In this document: in pieces, positions 44,187 to 57,280 of the stretch
Layout: the number at the start of each line of letters is the position of its first letter
How positions within the stretch are numbered: position 1 is the first letter of the stretch
DNA from: Eutrigla gurnardus
Lineage: Eukaryota > Chordata > Actinopteri > Perciformes > Triglidae
DNA: 64,000 bases
Direction of reading: 5' to 3'
Assembly: GCA_963514095.1 (NCBI GenBank)
Contig: OY741268.1
Span: 620,001-684,000, forward strand
Notes under the pieces: generated by a model
Seen by the model: only the letters and a program-made list of their open reading frames with translations
What the model was told of the DNA's origin: nothing
Databases searched by the model: none
Made by a program: the position numbers and the translations under genes

Positions 44187-46563
44187 TATGTACATAAACC
44201 GACTCACTGTCATAGCCACACTCTCGACCTCGTCTTATCTTATGGTGTTGAAATCGAAAACTTAATAATCCTTCCTCAAAATTCTTCTTTCGGATTCCTC
44301 TTATCAAGTAATGGTCATTCCTCTGACCATTACTTGATAACCTTTGAATTATTGTTGCTGGACTTCACTCCTCTAGGAAAAAGCTACTATCGGTGTCTAT
44401 CGGATAGAGCAGTAGCTAAGTTTAAGGAAATAATTCCGCCAGTCTTGAGTTCACTTCCATGTCTTAATGAAACGGAGGACTTTTATGTTAATCTTAGTCC
44501 CTCCCAGATCGATTCTCTTATAGATGAATCTGGAAGCCTACTGACTCTCGACTCTGTTGCTCCGCTAAAACAGAAAACTATAAAGCATAGGAAGTTAGCT
44601 CCCTGGTATAACTCCCAAACTCGTAAATTAAAACAAAAACTGCGTAAACTTGAAACCATCTGGCGCTCCACCAAACTGGAAGAATCCCGCCTAGTTTGGC
44701 AGGACTGTCTTAAAACGTATAAGAAGGCTCTCCGCCAGAGCAGCCTACTACTCATCTTTAATAGAGGAAAATAAAAACAACCCTAGATTTCTTTTCAGTA
44801 CTGTAGCCAGGCTGACAAAGAGTCACAGCTCTACTGAGCCATGCATTCCTAGAGATCTTAGTAGTAACGACTTTATGAACTTTTTTAATGATCAAATTCT
44901 AGCAATCCGCGACAAAATTACTTGCATCTTGCCTTCAATTGGAACCGCGTTACCCTCAAACTCAGGAGTTTTAGAACTAGCATTAAGACCTGATATATAT
45001 TTAGACTGCTTTTCTCCAATCAACCTAAACCAACTAACGTCAATGATCTCTTCTTCTAAACCTTCAACCTGTCTCCTAGACCCGATACCAACCAGGCTAC
45101 TGAAAGAAGTCTTACCCTTAGTTAGCGGGTCGCTATTAGATATGATCAATGTGTCTTTATTAACAGGCTATGTGCCACAGTCATTTAAAGTAGCTGTAAT
45201 TAAACCTCTTCTTAAGAAGCCTACTCTAGATCCAGGGGTTTTATCAAACTACAGACCAATATCAAATCTTCCTTTTCTCTCTAAGATCCTTGAGAAAGTA
45301 GTCGCCAATCAACTGTGTGACTTTCTCAACAATAACAGTCTACTTGAGGACTTCCAGTCAGGATTTAGAGTACATCATAGCACAGAGACAGCTCTGGTAA
45401 AAATTACAAATGACCTTCTTATTGCTTCTGACAAAGGACTGGTTTCTGTACTTGTTCTGCTAGATCTTAGTGCTGCATTTGACACCATTAACCATGAGAT
45501 TCTAATATGTAGACTGGAATTAATTGGCATCAAGGAAACGCATTAAGCTGGTTTAAGTCCTATTTATCCAATCGATCTCAGTTTGTGCATGTCAATGAAA
45601 AATCCTCCAGGCACACTGAAGTTAAATACGGTGTTCCTCAAGGTTCTGTGCTCGGACCAATTCTTTTCAACTTATATATGCTTCCTTTAGGCAACATTAT
45701 TAGAGGACACTCTATAAACTTCCATTGTTATGCTGATGATACTCAGTTATATCTATTGATCAAGCCTGAAGAAACCAATCAGCTAGTTAAACTCCAGGCA
45801 TGTGTGGATGACATAAAATCCTGGATGACCTGCAATTTCCTGATGTTAAACTCTGATAAAACGGAAGTTATTGTACTTGGGCCTAAACTCCTCCGAAGCT
45901 CGCTGTCTAAAGATATAGCGACTATTGATGGGATTGCCATCGCCTCAAATACTACTGTAAGAAACCTTGGAGTTATCTTTGATCAGGACCTGTCCTTTGA
46001 CTCGCATATTGAACAAACCACGAGGACAGCCTACTTTCACCTGCGTAACATTACTAAAATTAGGCCAATGCTGTCTCAAAAAGATGCAGAAAAACTCGTC
46101 CATGCATTTGTTACCTCAAGGCTGGACTATTGCAATTCTTTATTATCAGGCTGCTCTAATAAATCTCTTAAATCTCTCCAGCTGGTCCAGAATGCTGCAG
46201 CTCGTGTTCTGACTAAAACCAGAAGAAGGGATCACATTTCTCCTGTATTAGCTTCTCTGCACTGACTGCCAGTAAAATCCAGAATAGAATTTAAAATCCT
46301 TCTCCTCACTTACAAGGCTCCTAATGGACTGGCACCATCATATGTTAAAGAGCTCATTAAACCCTACTGTCCTCCTAGAGCACTACGCTCTCAGAATAAA
46401 GGGTTACTTGTAGTTCCTAAAGTCTCCAAAATTAGAATAGGGGCCAGAGCTTTCAGCCATCAAGCTCCTATTCTGTGTTCCGGTTCTGGTTCGTGAGGCA
46501 GACACTGTTCCCACATTTAAGAGTAGGCTTAAAACCTTTCTCTTTGACACCGCTTATAGCTAG
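44187..46563 (+). pseudogene. L2 ORF2: partial endonuclease, RT, C-terminus
   Basis: Frames 44187-44774, 44875-45546 and 45585-46265 cover the protein. Motifs: SSDHYLITF (near 44320), PISNLPFLSKILEKVV (45258-45305), LLDLSAAFDTINH (45456-45494), GVPQGSVLGP (45630) and HCYADDTQLYLL (45724-45757). Then LNSDKTEVIVLGPK, NLGVIFDQDLSFDSHI and QNAAARVLTKT. Frameshifts near 44740 and 45530 and a TGA near 46263 break it. The final stop is at 46561. Confidence 0.85.
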
Positions 46564-46628
46564 GGCTGGCTCAGGTTTGCCCTGAGCCAGCTCTTGGTTA
46601 AGCTGCTATAGGCCTAGACTGCTGGGGG

Positions 46629-46647
46629 ATTATAGTGGCACACTGAG

Positions 46648-46680
<33 letters not shown>
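46629..46680 (+). repeat. (CT)n microsatellite in the L2 3' UTR
   Basis: About 20 CT units at the same UTR position as the tract at 5371-5423. Confidence 0.9.
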
Positions 46681-46681
<1 letters not shown>

Positions 46682-47419
46682 GCTCTGTCTGTGTATGTTC
46701 CCCCGGCGTCCCTGTGCTCTCTTGCCTAGCAGGTCTCCCTGGACCGTGGTGGAACCTGATCCGGACTGCACCGATGTTGTGGTCTTGTTTGCCTCTTACC
46801 GCCTGTATTTTTAATTAAAGTAATTGACTAAAATCGGCATCTCTACTGTCACTAACTTGACTACTCCCGGGATCACTCCCGGGAGTCTGGCTATGCTTTC
46901 TGGTCCAGCAGAGTCCACTGAGGTCCTGACCGATGCAGACTGCTAACTGGCCTGATGCTGGAAACACATTGTAGCTCCACCTGCCCGCTGTGTGACTGCT
47001 CAACTACTCCTGCTTTCTGGTCTACGGCGACGTGGTTGGGATGGATCCATCTCGGCGTGGCTGTGCCTGCTGCCATGGACTACTACTGTTGATACTATTG
47101 CTTCTGTTAATACCACCACTACTGTTAATGCTACTACTACCATACTACCAACACCAAATGCAGTTGGAACCCATGGGCCTGGGCTGCACGAGATTTCTGC
47201 CTAAAAGCCTATTAAGGCAGTTTTTTCTCACCACTGTCGCTGTAACGCTTGCACCTGGGTGATGTTGGGAATTTGAAATTGTGTTGACTCTTGAAATTTT
47301 GAGCGTATTCTAGTCCTGCTCAATGTGTTAAGTGTCCTGAGATGACTTCTGTTGTGATTTGACACTATAAATAAAATTGAATTGAATGGTTTTATGGTAA
47401 CATATGGTATAATCAAGAG

Positions 47420-47990
47420 GGGCAAAGTGATTTCACATTTGTTCAAAGGGGATATTTAGTTCCTTAAAGAAACTCACCTCAAGACCTCTGAGATTTCTCG
47501 TATTAAAAGACCTTGGATGAGTCATGTTTTTTATTCCAAATTTCAAAAAGCATTCGACAGGGTTGAATGGGAGTACCTGTACTACGTCTTGTCTAAATTT
47601 GGTTTCAACTCTGACTTTATCGCGTGGATTAGACTGCTTAATGACTCCCCAACTGCCCATATCCTTACAAACGGATTGAAATCGCACTCTTTCGCCCTTT
47701 CTCGGGGCACCAGACAGGGATGCCCCCTCTCCCCCCTCCTATTTGCTCTAGCTATCGAGCCATTGGCCACTTGGCTTCGGGAGGAGGGGAGAGTCGAGGG
47801 CATCACCAGGAATGATGTCACCTATAAGCTATCCCTGTATGCGGATGATTTGCTATTATATGTGTAGAACCCGGCCTCGTCTATCCCCATTATTAGACAT
47901 TTCAGAAGATACTCTGGTTACAAATTAAATTTTATTTCAAGGAAACAATTTCCTCTTCCTGTTTACTTACTGTCAGCTGATGTCATTCAT
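47420..47990 (+). pseudogene. L1-type ORF2 fragment with internal deletion
   Basis: The readable order is FLKETHLKTSEISRIKRPWM (endonuclease, near 47460-47520), directly followed by KAFDRVEWEYLYYVLSKFGF (RT), so everything between is deleted. Then SRGTRQGCPLSPLLFALAIE and YKLSLYADDLLLYV, stop TAG at 47865. Decayed RT continues to about 47960. It is plus strand, opposite to the L1 that follows. Confidence 0.75.
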
Positions 47991-48193
47991 GAACGCTGCC
48001 ACAGTGAATACATTGGGACTTATTTGGGATGTTTACAACTGTGAAATGGTCCATCAACAGCCGTCAACAAGTTGTGAATTATACAGTGATCAGTGAAAAG
48101 CTACCCTATTGACAACAACGTTACCGGCACTGTAACCACTAGCAACAACGTTACCATCATTGTAACCGCCAAATCGCATTAGCGAGGCGCCAC
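47991..48193. other. Short unassigned spacer
   Basis: Contains two near-repeats AACAACGTTACCGGCAC and AACAACGTTACCATCAT. No coding signal. Confidence 0.25.
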
Positions 48194-50799
48194 TTTTTTT
48201 TTTTTTTACATTCTTCATTTGGATTCACATCTTCACCGACAATCAATAGTCCTCTTTCAAGTTGACCTTACATACAGTGAACCATTTCAGTTTTTTTTGT
48301 TTTTTTTTTAAACAAAACCAAAATCAAAAGTTTGAGAAAATAAATGAAATACGTACCAGTTATAAAGAAATACATGAACAATTCTTTTCCCTTTTTTTTC
48401 AAACAAAAGAAGGGCGTTTCGGGGCGATATACATTTTCCACTTTTCCCAAACTTCCTCAAATTTATGTTGCTGGAGCCTCAATGAATAGGTGATTCTTTC
48501 CATTACAAAGATTTCATAGATGATATCATACCAGCTCTCGATAGATGGAGCATTCGGTTGGAGCCGTTTCCTTGTAATTGCTTTTCTGGCCGCAATACTT
48601 AGGATACCAAATAAAAGTTTTGTTTTAATATTTGTAGAAGTTGAATGTAAAAGGCCAAAAAGTAGTTCATCCCATTTAAATTGAATTTTTGTTCCAAATA
48701 TAGTAACTAATTCTGAGTAAATCTTACGCCAAAAGTAATTTACTTTTGGACAGGCCCAGAACAAGTGATAGTGGTTGGCTTCTTGGGAGCCACAGTTCCT
48801 CCAGCAGCTGGCACGGCCTGAGTGATGAGATTTCTGAGCAGGTATAATAAATGCTCTACTCACACTCTTCCAACCAAACACTCTCCATACCACTGAGCTC
48901 GATATCCTCCACTGAAATTCACAATATTCCTTCCAAACTTCTTCTGAGATACCACTGTTAGATTCCCTCTCCCATTTTTGTTTTATATAGGTGGAGCTTG
49001 TTAACTTCATCTCCTGAAGAGCCCCATATAGTCTTGAAATTACTTTAAGCCCCGAGTCTGTTTTATAGGCACTAATAAGAACCTTCAATAAGCTATTTTT
49101 AAATGCCTTTTTACCCTGCAACATAAAGCTGTTAATATGGTGACGTACCTGAAGAAATCTGAAGAAGTCACTATTAATTAATCCATATAATCTTTTCAGT
49201 GCCTGGAAGTCACTCAGTGTCCCCCGATATAAAAGGTACAATATGAGGAAAGCCCTCTGTGAGCCCATCCCTTGTAATTTACGTCCAGTTTTTTGGGATA
49301 AAATCAAGATCATAGGAGCACCAGTTCAGGATCCTAATTTCTTCCAACAGACTGTTTTTGTTAATAACCTTTAGCCAAATTTTCAGAGATAGATTAATCC
49401 ATTTGTTACCTTCTTCCATTAAATTCTTAATAAGTCTTTTATCCCCCAAACGAGCCTGGACTGGAACAGCTCCTGACACCTTCTCTTCAATTTCTTTCCA
49501 TCTTGCCTGGTAGTCATGCTTGCACCAACTATATAAAATCTTCAGATGGGCCACCATATAATAATCTTTCAGACATGGGAGTGCTAATCCTCCTTTGTTT
49601 TTCGTCAATTGAAGAGTTTGAAACTTTATCCTTGGTTTTTTCCCTTGCCAGATATATCTAGATAGTAGTTTATCCCATTCATTGAATTGTTTATCTGTTA
49701 TCTCAACTGGAACCGTCTGAAACAAATATAGCACCGTAATATATTCATTTTTACTGACTCAATCCGTGACTCAAAACCTAATACTGGGATTAAATTCCAC
49801 CTCCTTATGTCTTCCTTTATCTTTTGGCTTAACACGTTAAAATTTAAATCATACAAATTGGTTAGCTCTCTTGGAATGTTTACTCCCAGGTATTTAATAT
49901 GATCCATGTCCTAATTTGATTTGAATTTGGAGCTAATGATCTGGCTAGGTCTGTAGTTAAAACTTAATATTTGGGATTTTGAAATATTCAATTTGTATCC
50001 TGATACAGAGCCAAAGGCATTAAAAAATGACAACAATTTCAAGATTGAACTCTCTGGGTGTGACAAGTAGACTAATACATCGTCCGCGAATAATGAAATT
50101 TTATGTTCTTGGTCAAACATTGTAATGCCCATAATATTTTTGTCTTGAGTAATCCCCTGGCTTAATGTTTCAATAAAAATTGCAAACAGTAATGGACTTA
50201 GTGGACAGCCCTGTCTGGTCCCTCTTTCCAGGCCAAATTAATTTGATACTTCTCTGTTTATTTTTACTCTTGCCTTTGGGTTGTTATATAAGGCTTTAAT
50301 AATTTCTATAAAGGTCCGATGGAATTTGAATTTTCCTAGTACACTATATAAGAATTCCCAGTTGACTCGGTCAAATGCCTTTTCAGCATCGAGGCTCAAT
50401 AGAACTGTCTGAAGTTTATTCTTTTTTATATTCTCTATTACATGTAACGTACGACGAATGTTATCTTGTGTCTGCCTCTGCTGGATAAAACCTGTCTGGT
50501 CCAGGCTTATTATCTGGGGGAGGATTTTTTCGAGTCTTTTTGCCAAAATGTGTGCAAAGATTTTATAATCTTGATTGAGTACACTCACTGGTCGATAGCT
50601 TCCACACTCGGTTTTGTCTTTCCCCTCTTTTGGTATCAGAGAAATCACTACATCTCTCCAAGAAGGAGGAGTTATGCCCGTCTTAATAACGTGGTTGTAT
50701 GTGTCCTTCATTGATGGAATCAGCAACTCTTTCATTTCCTTGTACCACTCCGAATGGAAACCGTCAGGTCCTGCTGCCTTATTGGGTTTTAAATGTGAT

Positions 50800-51272
50800 T
50801 ATTGAAGAACTGTGGGGGAAACAGTTGTGCGTGATGCGCGTGGTGGGAGCAGCGGCGCTGCTTCTGTCATCGGGTTGTCAAATGACGGAACTTGCACTGA
50901 ACCTCCCCTAACGCATTAAAGGAGAGGAGAGGAGCTCATTTGATTGGTGAAGATCTGAATCGGCTGTATTAATCCCAGTCCACGCCTCGTCTCCTCCTCG
51001 TCTCCCACTCACGCCTTCTTCTCCTCCCTCTTTCCCACTTGCGCCGGTGGGCGAGACGGGAGATGTGCCTGCGCGGTGCACGAAACTTGCAAAGTCCAGG
51101 CGGACACACCCCGTCGGCGCGGTGCAGGTGCGCTGAAAGCTGACTGCGCCTGGTCTACGAAACTAGGGCCCGCTGACTCAAATGATTCACATATTTAGAT
51201 GAACATTATATTTAACAAATTAACATATTAATAGGGTGTCTTTGCTTACTCACAAAGGGAATTTATAACAGC
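50800..51272 (-). repeat. BEL/Pao 3' LTR with foreign middle
   Basis: Both ends match the 5' LTR: TATTGAAGAACTGTGGGGGA at the left and about 98 bp from CTGACTCAAATG to ATTTATAACA at the right. The middle (50829-51173, about 345 bp, GC-rich) has no match in the other LTR, where about 176 bp occupy that place. It ends in ACGAAACTAGGGCCCG, which resembles a Harbinger-like terminus, so a DNA transposon plus deletion is likely. Confidence 0.85.
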
Positions 51273-51287
51273 CGCCCCCTAAATAGC
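51273..51287 (-). promoter_or_regulatory. BEL polypurine tract
   Basis: On the minus strand TTTAGGGGGCGGC lies directly before the 3' LTR start TGTTATAAATTCC. It is the expected primer for plus-strand DNA synthesis. Confidence 0.6.
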
Positions 51288-51341
51288 ATGGCTATTTTGA
51301 AATAAACATAAATTCCCACAACAAGAGTCCTTTAACCAGGA

Positions 51342-54300
51342 TTATCTTCGGGAAGAGCTGACAGCTCTGACCTCAGCTGTCCGTATACATCCATCATCAC
51401 TTGTATTCAGCTTGACCACCCTCCCCATTGGCCAGTGAGCACGTGGAAGCTGAGGATCAACAATCATCACAACTGTATCCAGGAGGAGATGATCTGTGTG
51501 TTGGCGCCACCTCTGGCGGGTTTGAAGAGTGGGTAAGTAGTTTCTGATGAACTGTGTCCAGAAGTGGTCCGCCATCATCTGGCAATGACGCCAGCGCCTC
51601 CTGGTGAGGGCGTCGGGAGCATAGGTGACTTGTGGGAGAGAGGCATCCTGCCGCCCCATCAACAGCATGCTAGGCGTCACTGGGTCTGGATTGGCCACAT
51701 CCGAAGATACATATCCTAACGGCTTGGCATTCCACCTCGATGAGGAGTGTGAGCAGAACCTCTTCTTGGAGCGCTTGTGCACCTATGACCACTTGCAGGG
51801 ATTTCTTGACTGATTGAATCTCGCGCTCCCAGATACCACCAAAGTGGGGAGATGCTGGTGGGTTAAAACAGAACTTAATCTGCTTTTCTGCAAGCCTCTC
51901 CTGCAACTGTGACTCCATCGCTGCAAAGGCCTCCGTCAGCTCCTTATCTGCCCCTCGGAAGTTAGTCCCCTGGTCAGAGAGGATCTCAAAGGGGGTGCCT
52001 GTCCGCGCGATGAACCGTCTCAGTGCTAGGAGGAAAGCATCTGTGTCGAGGCTGGTGAGCAGGTCTAGATGTATACATCGTGTGGTGAGACATTTAAAAA
52101 TAATCCCCCAGCGCTTTTCACTCCGCCTCCCAGCCTTGACCATGTACGGCCCGAAGCTGTCCACGCCTGTTGAGAAGAATGGAGGTTTGAGCAGCCGCAG
52201 ACGGGCAGAGGGCAGGTCTGCCATCCTCGGCACCACTGGCTTCCCTCTCCACTTCATGCACCCAGCGCAAGCTCTCTGGTACTTCTTGATAGCCTGCCTT
52301 CCCCGCAGAATCCAATAGTAGCGCCTAATCTCCGCAAGCACTCTATCAGGCCCGGGGTGGTGTAGTTGAGCATCCGTCTCTTTAATGAGGAGCGTGGTAA
52401 CTGCATGATGTGGATCCAACAGAATCGGGTGAATGTCAGTGGGGCTAGAGCTGCCTAAACGGCGCAGGCGTCCTCCAACCCGTATAAGACCCATTGTGGG
52501 GTCTAATTCTGGAGCGAGCGTACTCAGCCTACTGCTGGGGGGCACGGGCTTGCCTGCTCTGAGGCATCTGACTTCTTCAGAGAAGCAGCCTGCTTGGCTG
52601 GTCTTCAGCAGGTGGACTTCTGCATCTCGAAGGTCACACAGTGGCGAAGCAGGGTCGGCCGCCGCCCCATGGAGGGACTGCTGAGTAGCCTTGACCAGCT
52701 CTCTCCAGCTGCTGAACTGGGTGATGTCTGGTATCTTGAGTGGTGAGCTTGTCTGTGTGAGGGCACAAAAAACTCTCTGTTTTAACTCACGACTGTCTTC
52801 GGGCTCTGTAGCGTTAGGAGTAGGACGTGAGGGCCATTCATCCGGTGGGCGGCGAAGGAATGCTGGTCCCTGGATCCAACGACTTGGTGCTGCCAGCTCA
52901 GGTAGCGTCTTGCCACGTGTGAGATCGTCGGCTGGATTGTTAGCTGTATCCACATACCCCCAGGTGTGCGAGGCAGTCAATTCCTGGATCTCAGAAACCC
53001 GGGTTCCCACGAAGACCTTGAATTTACACGACTGCCAGGTAAGAACTGTCGTGGAGTCAGTCCATAAGAAGGTCTGGGCGATACACAAGGTGAGCTCTTT
53101 GTGAATGAGGGAGGACAGCTGGGCCCCTGTCAGCGCTGCACAGAGCTCCAACCGTGGCATTGACTGCTGGCGTTTTGGGGCCACCCGAGACCTTGCCATG
53201 ACGAATGAGACGCGGACAGTGTCATCACTTCTTGTGGTGAGGTACGCCACTGAACCGTATGCTTGCTCAGAGGAGTCACAGAAGACGTGAAGAGTGTACT
53301 CTGTGGTGTCAGTAGCAAGCTCCAATGGTGCATAGGTTCGAGGGATGGAGATGTTGGCCAGCTCGGGGAGTTCTCTCTCCCAGCTGGACCAGGCCTGGAG
53401 GATGTCAGGAGGAAGGTTCGGGTCATCCCAGCTCCTCTTCTTTGCCCACAGTCTCTGGACAAGGATCTTGGCCCGTGTAGTGTACGGGATAATGATCCCG
53501 AGCGGATCCTACTGGCAGGCGAGCACTTTATATATGTATCGCATTGTAGGGGTCTCACTCTCTTGTGGTTTCAGCTTGTAACCGAGCCGATCAGACGGAC
53601 AATACCAGCGCAGACCAAGGGCCGGCTCCTGTGGATTGTTACTCTTCTCGGCCAGCCACAGCTCCGTGCTTTCAGATCTGGCGCTGGAAGGCAAATGGGA
53701 GACAACAGATGAGAAGTTACTTGCCCACTGTCGAATCTCGAACACTCCTGAGGCCAGACATTGTCGCATCTTGTCCACTAGAAGCTTGGCTGACTCAGTT
53801 GTTGACAGGCTCTGAAGACAATTGTCCACGTAGAAAGACTGTTCGACGGACTGCAGAACGTCTTCATTTCCTGCAGCATTTTCTTTGACATGTTTTTGCA
53901 GAGCAAATGTTGCACAACACGGGCTGCTCGTGGTGCCAAATTGCAAAACCTGCCATTGGTAGACATCCGGCAGTTTCTCCCTTTGCACGTTCCTCCAAAC
54001 AAACCTCAGCAATGGTCCGAGGGTTGGACCCGGGAGCAGCTGCTCGTTGAGGGAGAGACCACCATGATTAAAGGAGCAGTCAAAGACCAGACGATGTTTG
54101 CCATTGTGATGAACGAGGTGATGAGGTATGAACCATGACTCACTGGAGCTGTCTCCCTCTCCCTCTTCGAGCTTTGTGACACACCCACCATCTATAAGCT
54201 TCTGGATCTCTGCGTCATATATTTTAGCTTTGACAGGGTCTTTAAGTAGTCGTCTCTCTGTACTGCGTAGCTTTGGCATCACTACTTCAACATCTGCTTT

Positions 54301-57240
54301 CAGTGGTGGCGCACCCTTTACCCGGAGCAGAGGTGTGGCGTAGCGAAGTGTGTCACCAACCTTCACTCTCCTAGTGCGTGCTTCCAAGACGCTCACCGCT
54401 TCCTGATCCAGGCGGGACCGCACTGCTAACCGCTCACTATGGAATGGAAGCACATCAAGCTGCCAGAGGCGTTCGACGTGTTGGTAGAGGTCGTCTGGTG
54501 TTGGCTTGAAGGCGGTGTAGTAGCATGATGCAGCAGGGGACTGTGAACCATCTGGACCCTGAAGTGTCCAGCCGAGTGCTGTACGGATAGCTACAGGTCC
54601 TCCCTTTGGGCCAAACCTCACCGGTTCTATGGCAGTGATCAGGTGAGTATAATCTGCGCCGATGAGCAGCAGTGGTTGCACCTTATTGAAGCTCTGCAGT
54701 TGTAACCCTCTCAGGTGGCGGTAGCGTCTCTGGAGCGCTGCTATTTGATAGGATTGCTCTGTCAGGGTAAGTTGACCTGCTGTATAGGCCCTTTCGACCA
54801 AATGCTGTTCTGATGGTGATGCTGGAGAGGCCACATGAAAGTCAACCGATGCTCCAGTGAGGTGAACAACATCCTGACGAACAGTCCGCAGGGTGAGGGA
54901 CTCCGCTCTGCCTCTGAGCCCCAGGTCTCGAACTGCAGCTGGGAGGATTATGGTGCGTTCAGCCCCATCATCAAGGATTGCATAGGTCTGCAGTGATTTG
55001 GTCCCATGACTGATGATGACCGGCACCACCTTGAGGTATACTTTCCCTCCTTGTATAGAGTTAGCAGCTGAGGTGCAGTCTTTGGGTGTGATGAGGTAGA
55101 CACGGGGACCTGGCCTGGTGACATCGTGCAGCACTCTCAGGTGGATCTCTTGACACTCACTGCATGGTTTCTTTAAAGTGCAGCTCTCTTGGTCGTGGTT
55201 AGTACGGCCACAGTTGCGGCAGCGCTTGCCCTCTGCTATCCACTTCTCAATTTCTTGTGTTGAGCGTTGAATAATGTCTGGACACTGTGACAAGTAGTGC
55301 TCGGTGCTTTTGCAGAAGAGACACATCCTCTTAAACCTTTGTTGCTTAGCTGCTGGCCGAGGCATCTCAGCTGATTTGGACTGGTCCGCACCGTGATACA
55401 CAGAGACAGGCTGAGTTCGAGGCCGGGGAGGCGGTGCTCCTTCAGCTCGATGGCGCTGTGCCATTTTTGCGGACAGTCTCTGAGCTTCTGCCTTCACCTT
55501 GAGCCAGTCTGCGAGGTCTCTGAGGTTGTATGGGTTTAGGCTGCTGGTGCTGAGCCGCCCCTGGATCTGTAGATGCTCCACAAAGTTGTCCCTCATATGT
55601 CTAGGGAGTTTGCTAAGTAGTCGGTCAACATGGCCAGTAGACATCACTTCCATCCCATTTGGCCCTTCCAACGAGGTTAGCATTCCCACCAGCAAATCAA
55701 CGTTGAGGGCGAAGCTCTGGAAGGCTTTGGGGTCTCCAGATTTGAGATCAGGAGAGTTCAGGATGGCTGCAATCTCACTTTGTGCCAACTGATGCGGCTG
55801 CCCGTACTGTCTCTGCAGAGCCTGCATGGTGACGGTGTAGGGTTGTGCATAATGTCTGCAAGACTGAGCTATTAGCTTGGCTTCGTCCAGGACCAAGTGC
55901 TCCATAAGCACATGGTATTTGTAATGTTCAGAAAGTTCAGTGTGCGGATTGAGCAGATGGTCCAGCACCATTTTTAAGTCAGCGAACTCTCTCTCACTGT
56001 CATGTATTAACTTAGGCAGTTCAGGTACTGGAACTGGCTGTCTGGGGGACTGGACGGAGTACGGTACCTGCAGTGGTGTATACTGGGACTGGGGGCTGTA
56101 CTGAACCTGTAGAGATGACGCAGGCTGCTGCTGGGTGAAACCAGCGGGGGCAGACACCAGTTGATAGGCTGGCTGAGTTGGAGGAGGAGACAAAGGCTGG
56201 TAGAATTGCAGATGTTGGTTCTGTGGTGGCAGTGGCAGCTGGTATATTGGCTGTGTAGAGATGGTTGATGGAGGCTGATAGGCGGTCCTCAGGGGAAGGA
56301 CAGGGTTGTAGGACGACGGATTGATAACTGGCTGCGCCGACCTGAGTGGAATGTATTGCTGCACTGATGCTGGATTTACTGATGTTGTCTGCATGGGCAG
56401 GTATTGCAGCTGTGCAGCTGGTGGCACTCTGTCCTGTACATTGTTAACCGTCGGTGTAGGAGACTGGTTAGACTGGTAGCCAGATGTAGCTGGTATCTGT
56501 GAACTTGTATAACTCACTACTTGTGGTGCTTGAGGAGGAGGCTGCAGCAGGGACACATTCAGCGTAGTGGGGGGAGGCGGTGCCCATACAGATGTCACAG
56601 TTGATGGCAGAGACTGCGTCAGTGTGTAGTTCTCCTGTCTACTACCTGGTGTAGGAGTCGTTGCTGCTTGAAGCTTTAATTCTGCAGAGGTGGTATATGG
56701 CAGTATAGACAGTTGTGGCTCGTGTTGAAGTAGTCTAGCTGATCCAAGCTGAAGGTTGGATGGCTGTGGCAGAGGGGTGCTGCAAACTACTCGACCACTT
56801 AACCAGGGTGATTGATATGGTGGGATGCTCATATTGAGATGGTCTGGTGGCCGTATACCAGGATAACTGCTTTGATAGCTCTGCTCTGCGGGCGCCACTC
56901 ATGGGGGGCTCATATGGCCTGTTAGCTGGCTGGGCAAGTCTCTACCGAGCATCGCTATGTCCCACTCGCTCACCTTGTCGGCCGCTCCCAGCGATAAAAG
57001 ACGATCGGGAATAGCGTGCGCTCCGTGCAGCTGGTCCGCTATACGCACAGACTCGGTCTGTAGGCTCAGTGACTGCAGCTGCTGTGCGCCGACGCTTTCT
57101 CTTTGGTCTTTAGCGCGGGCACGGTGGGGAATGAGTGACTGTGGAAGGCTAACCTGGTAGCTTTCTAGCTTAGCTGGAAGCTGTCGCTGTCTTGCTCCGA
57201 GTGCGCCGCTGTCCACGGACGTTATTATTGGCGTGTCCAT
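51342..57240 (-). pseudogene. BEL/Pao gag-pol: two stops, one frameshift, RT deletion
   Basis: It starts MDTPIITSVD at 57240. An in-frame TGA at 56899-56901 is followed by a long frame to TAG at 53509-53511, then the same frame to about 51740, where a small deletion shifts to the last frame (stop near 51342). Order: Pro/Gln-rich Gag; knuckle CLFCKSTEHYLSQC (55278-55326); CRNCGRTNHDQESC; protease with DDGAERT (54961-54985); RT; RNase H (LHVFCDSSEQAYGSVAYL); integrase with HHPG/CAGC zinc region, VDSFGP, SDQGTNF and GGIWERE (D, D, E kept). RT goes from PGPTLGPLL straight to RFVWRNV, missing about 30 residues that hold the first catalytic Asp. YVDN is present (53822-53838). Confidence 0.9.
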
Positions 57241-57262
57241 TTCGCCGTCGCGAGTGAAGAGA

Positions 57263-57279
57263 TCCGGCTCGAAGGACCA
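57263..57279 (-). promoter_or_regulatory. BEL primer-binding site (tRNA-Tyr)
   Basis: On the minus strand TGGTCCTTCGAGCCGGA follows the LTR after one base. It is complementary to the 3' end of vertebrate tRNA-Tyr including CCA, 17 of 17 by my reading (tRNA sequence recalled). Confidence 0.7.
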
Positions 57280-57280
57280 A

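Larger units (their letters stand above)
44187..47398 (+). mobile_element. L2 LINE, 5' truncated, 3' complete
   Basis: Begins in the endonuclease (VHKPTHCHSHTLDLVLSYG) and runs to the 3' end ACTATAAATAAAATTGAATTGAATGG, with an ATTGA repeat tail. It joins the minus-strand L2 head to head at 44186. It is the reference for the interrupted L2 copies in this window. Confidence 0.88.

Noticed and set aside
44170..44200. L2 head-to-head pair as a single twin-priming insertion
   Set aside because: Twin priming gives an inverted 5' part without duplicated sequence; here both arms contain the same RT region and are of different subtypes.
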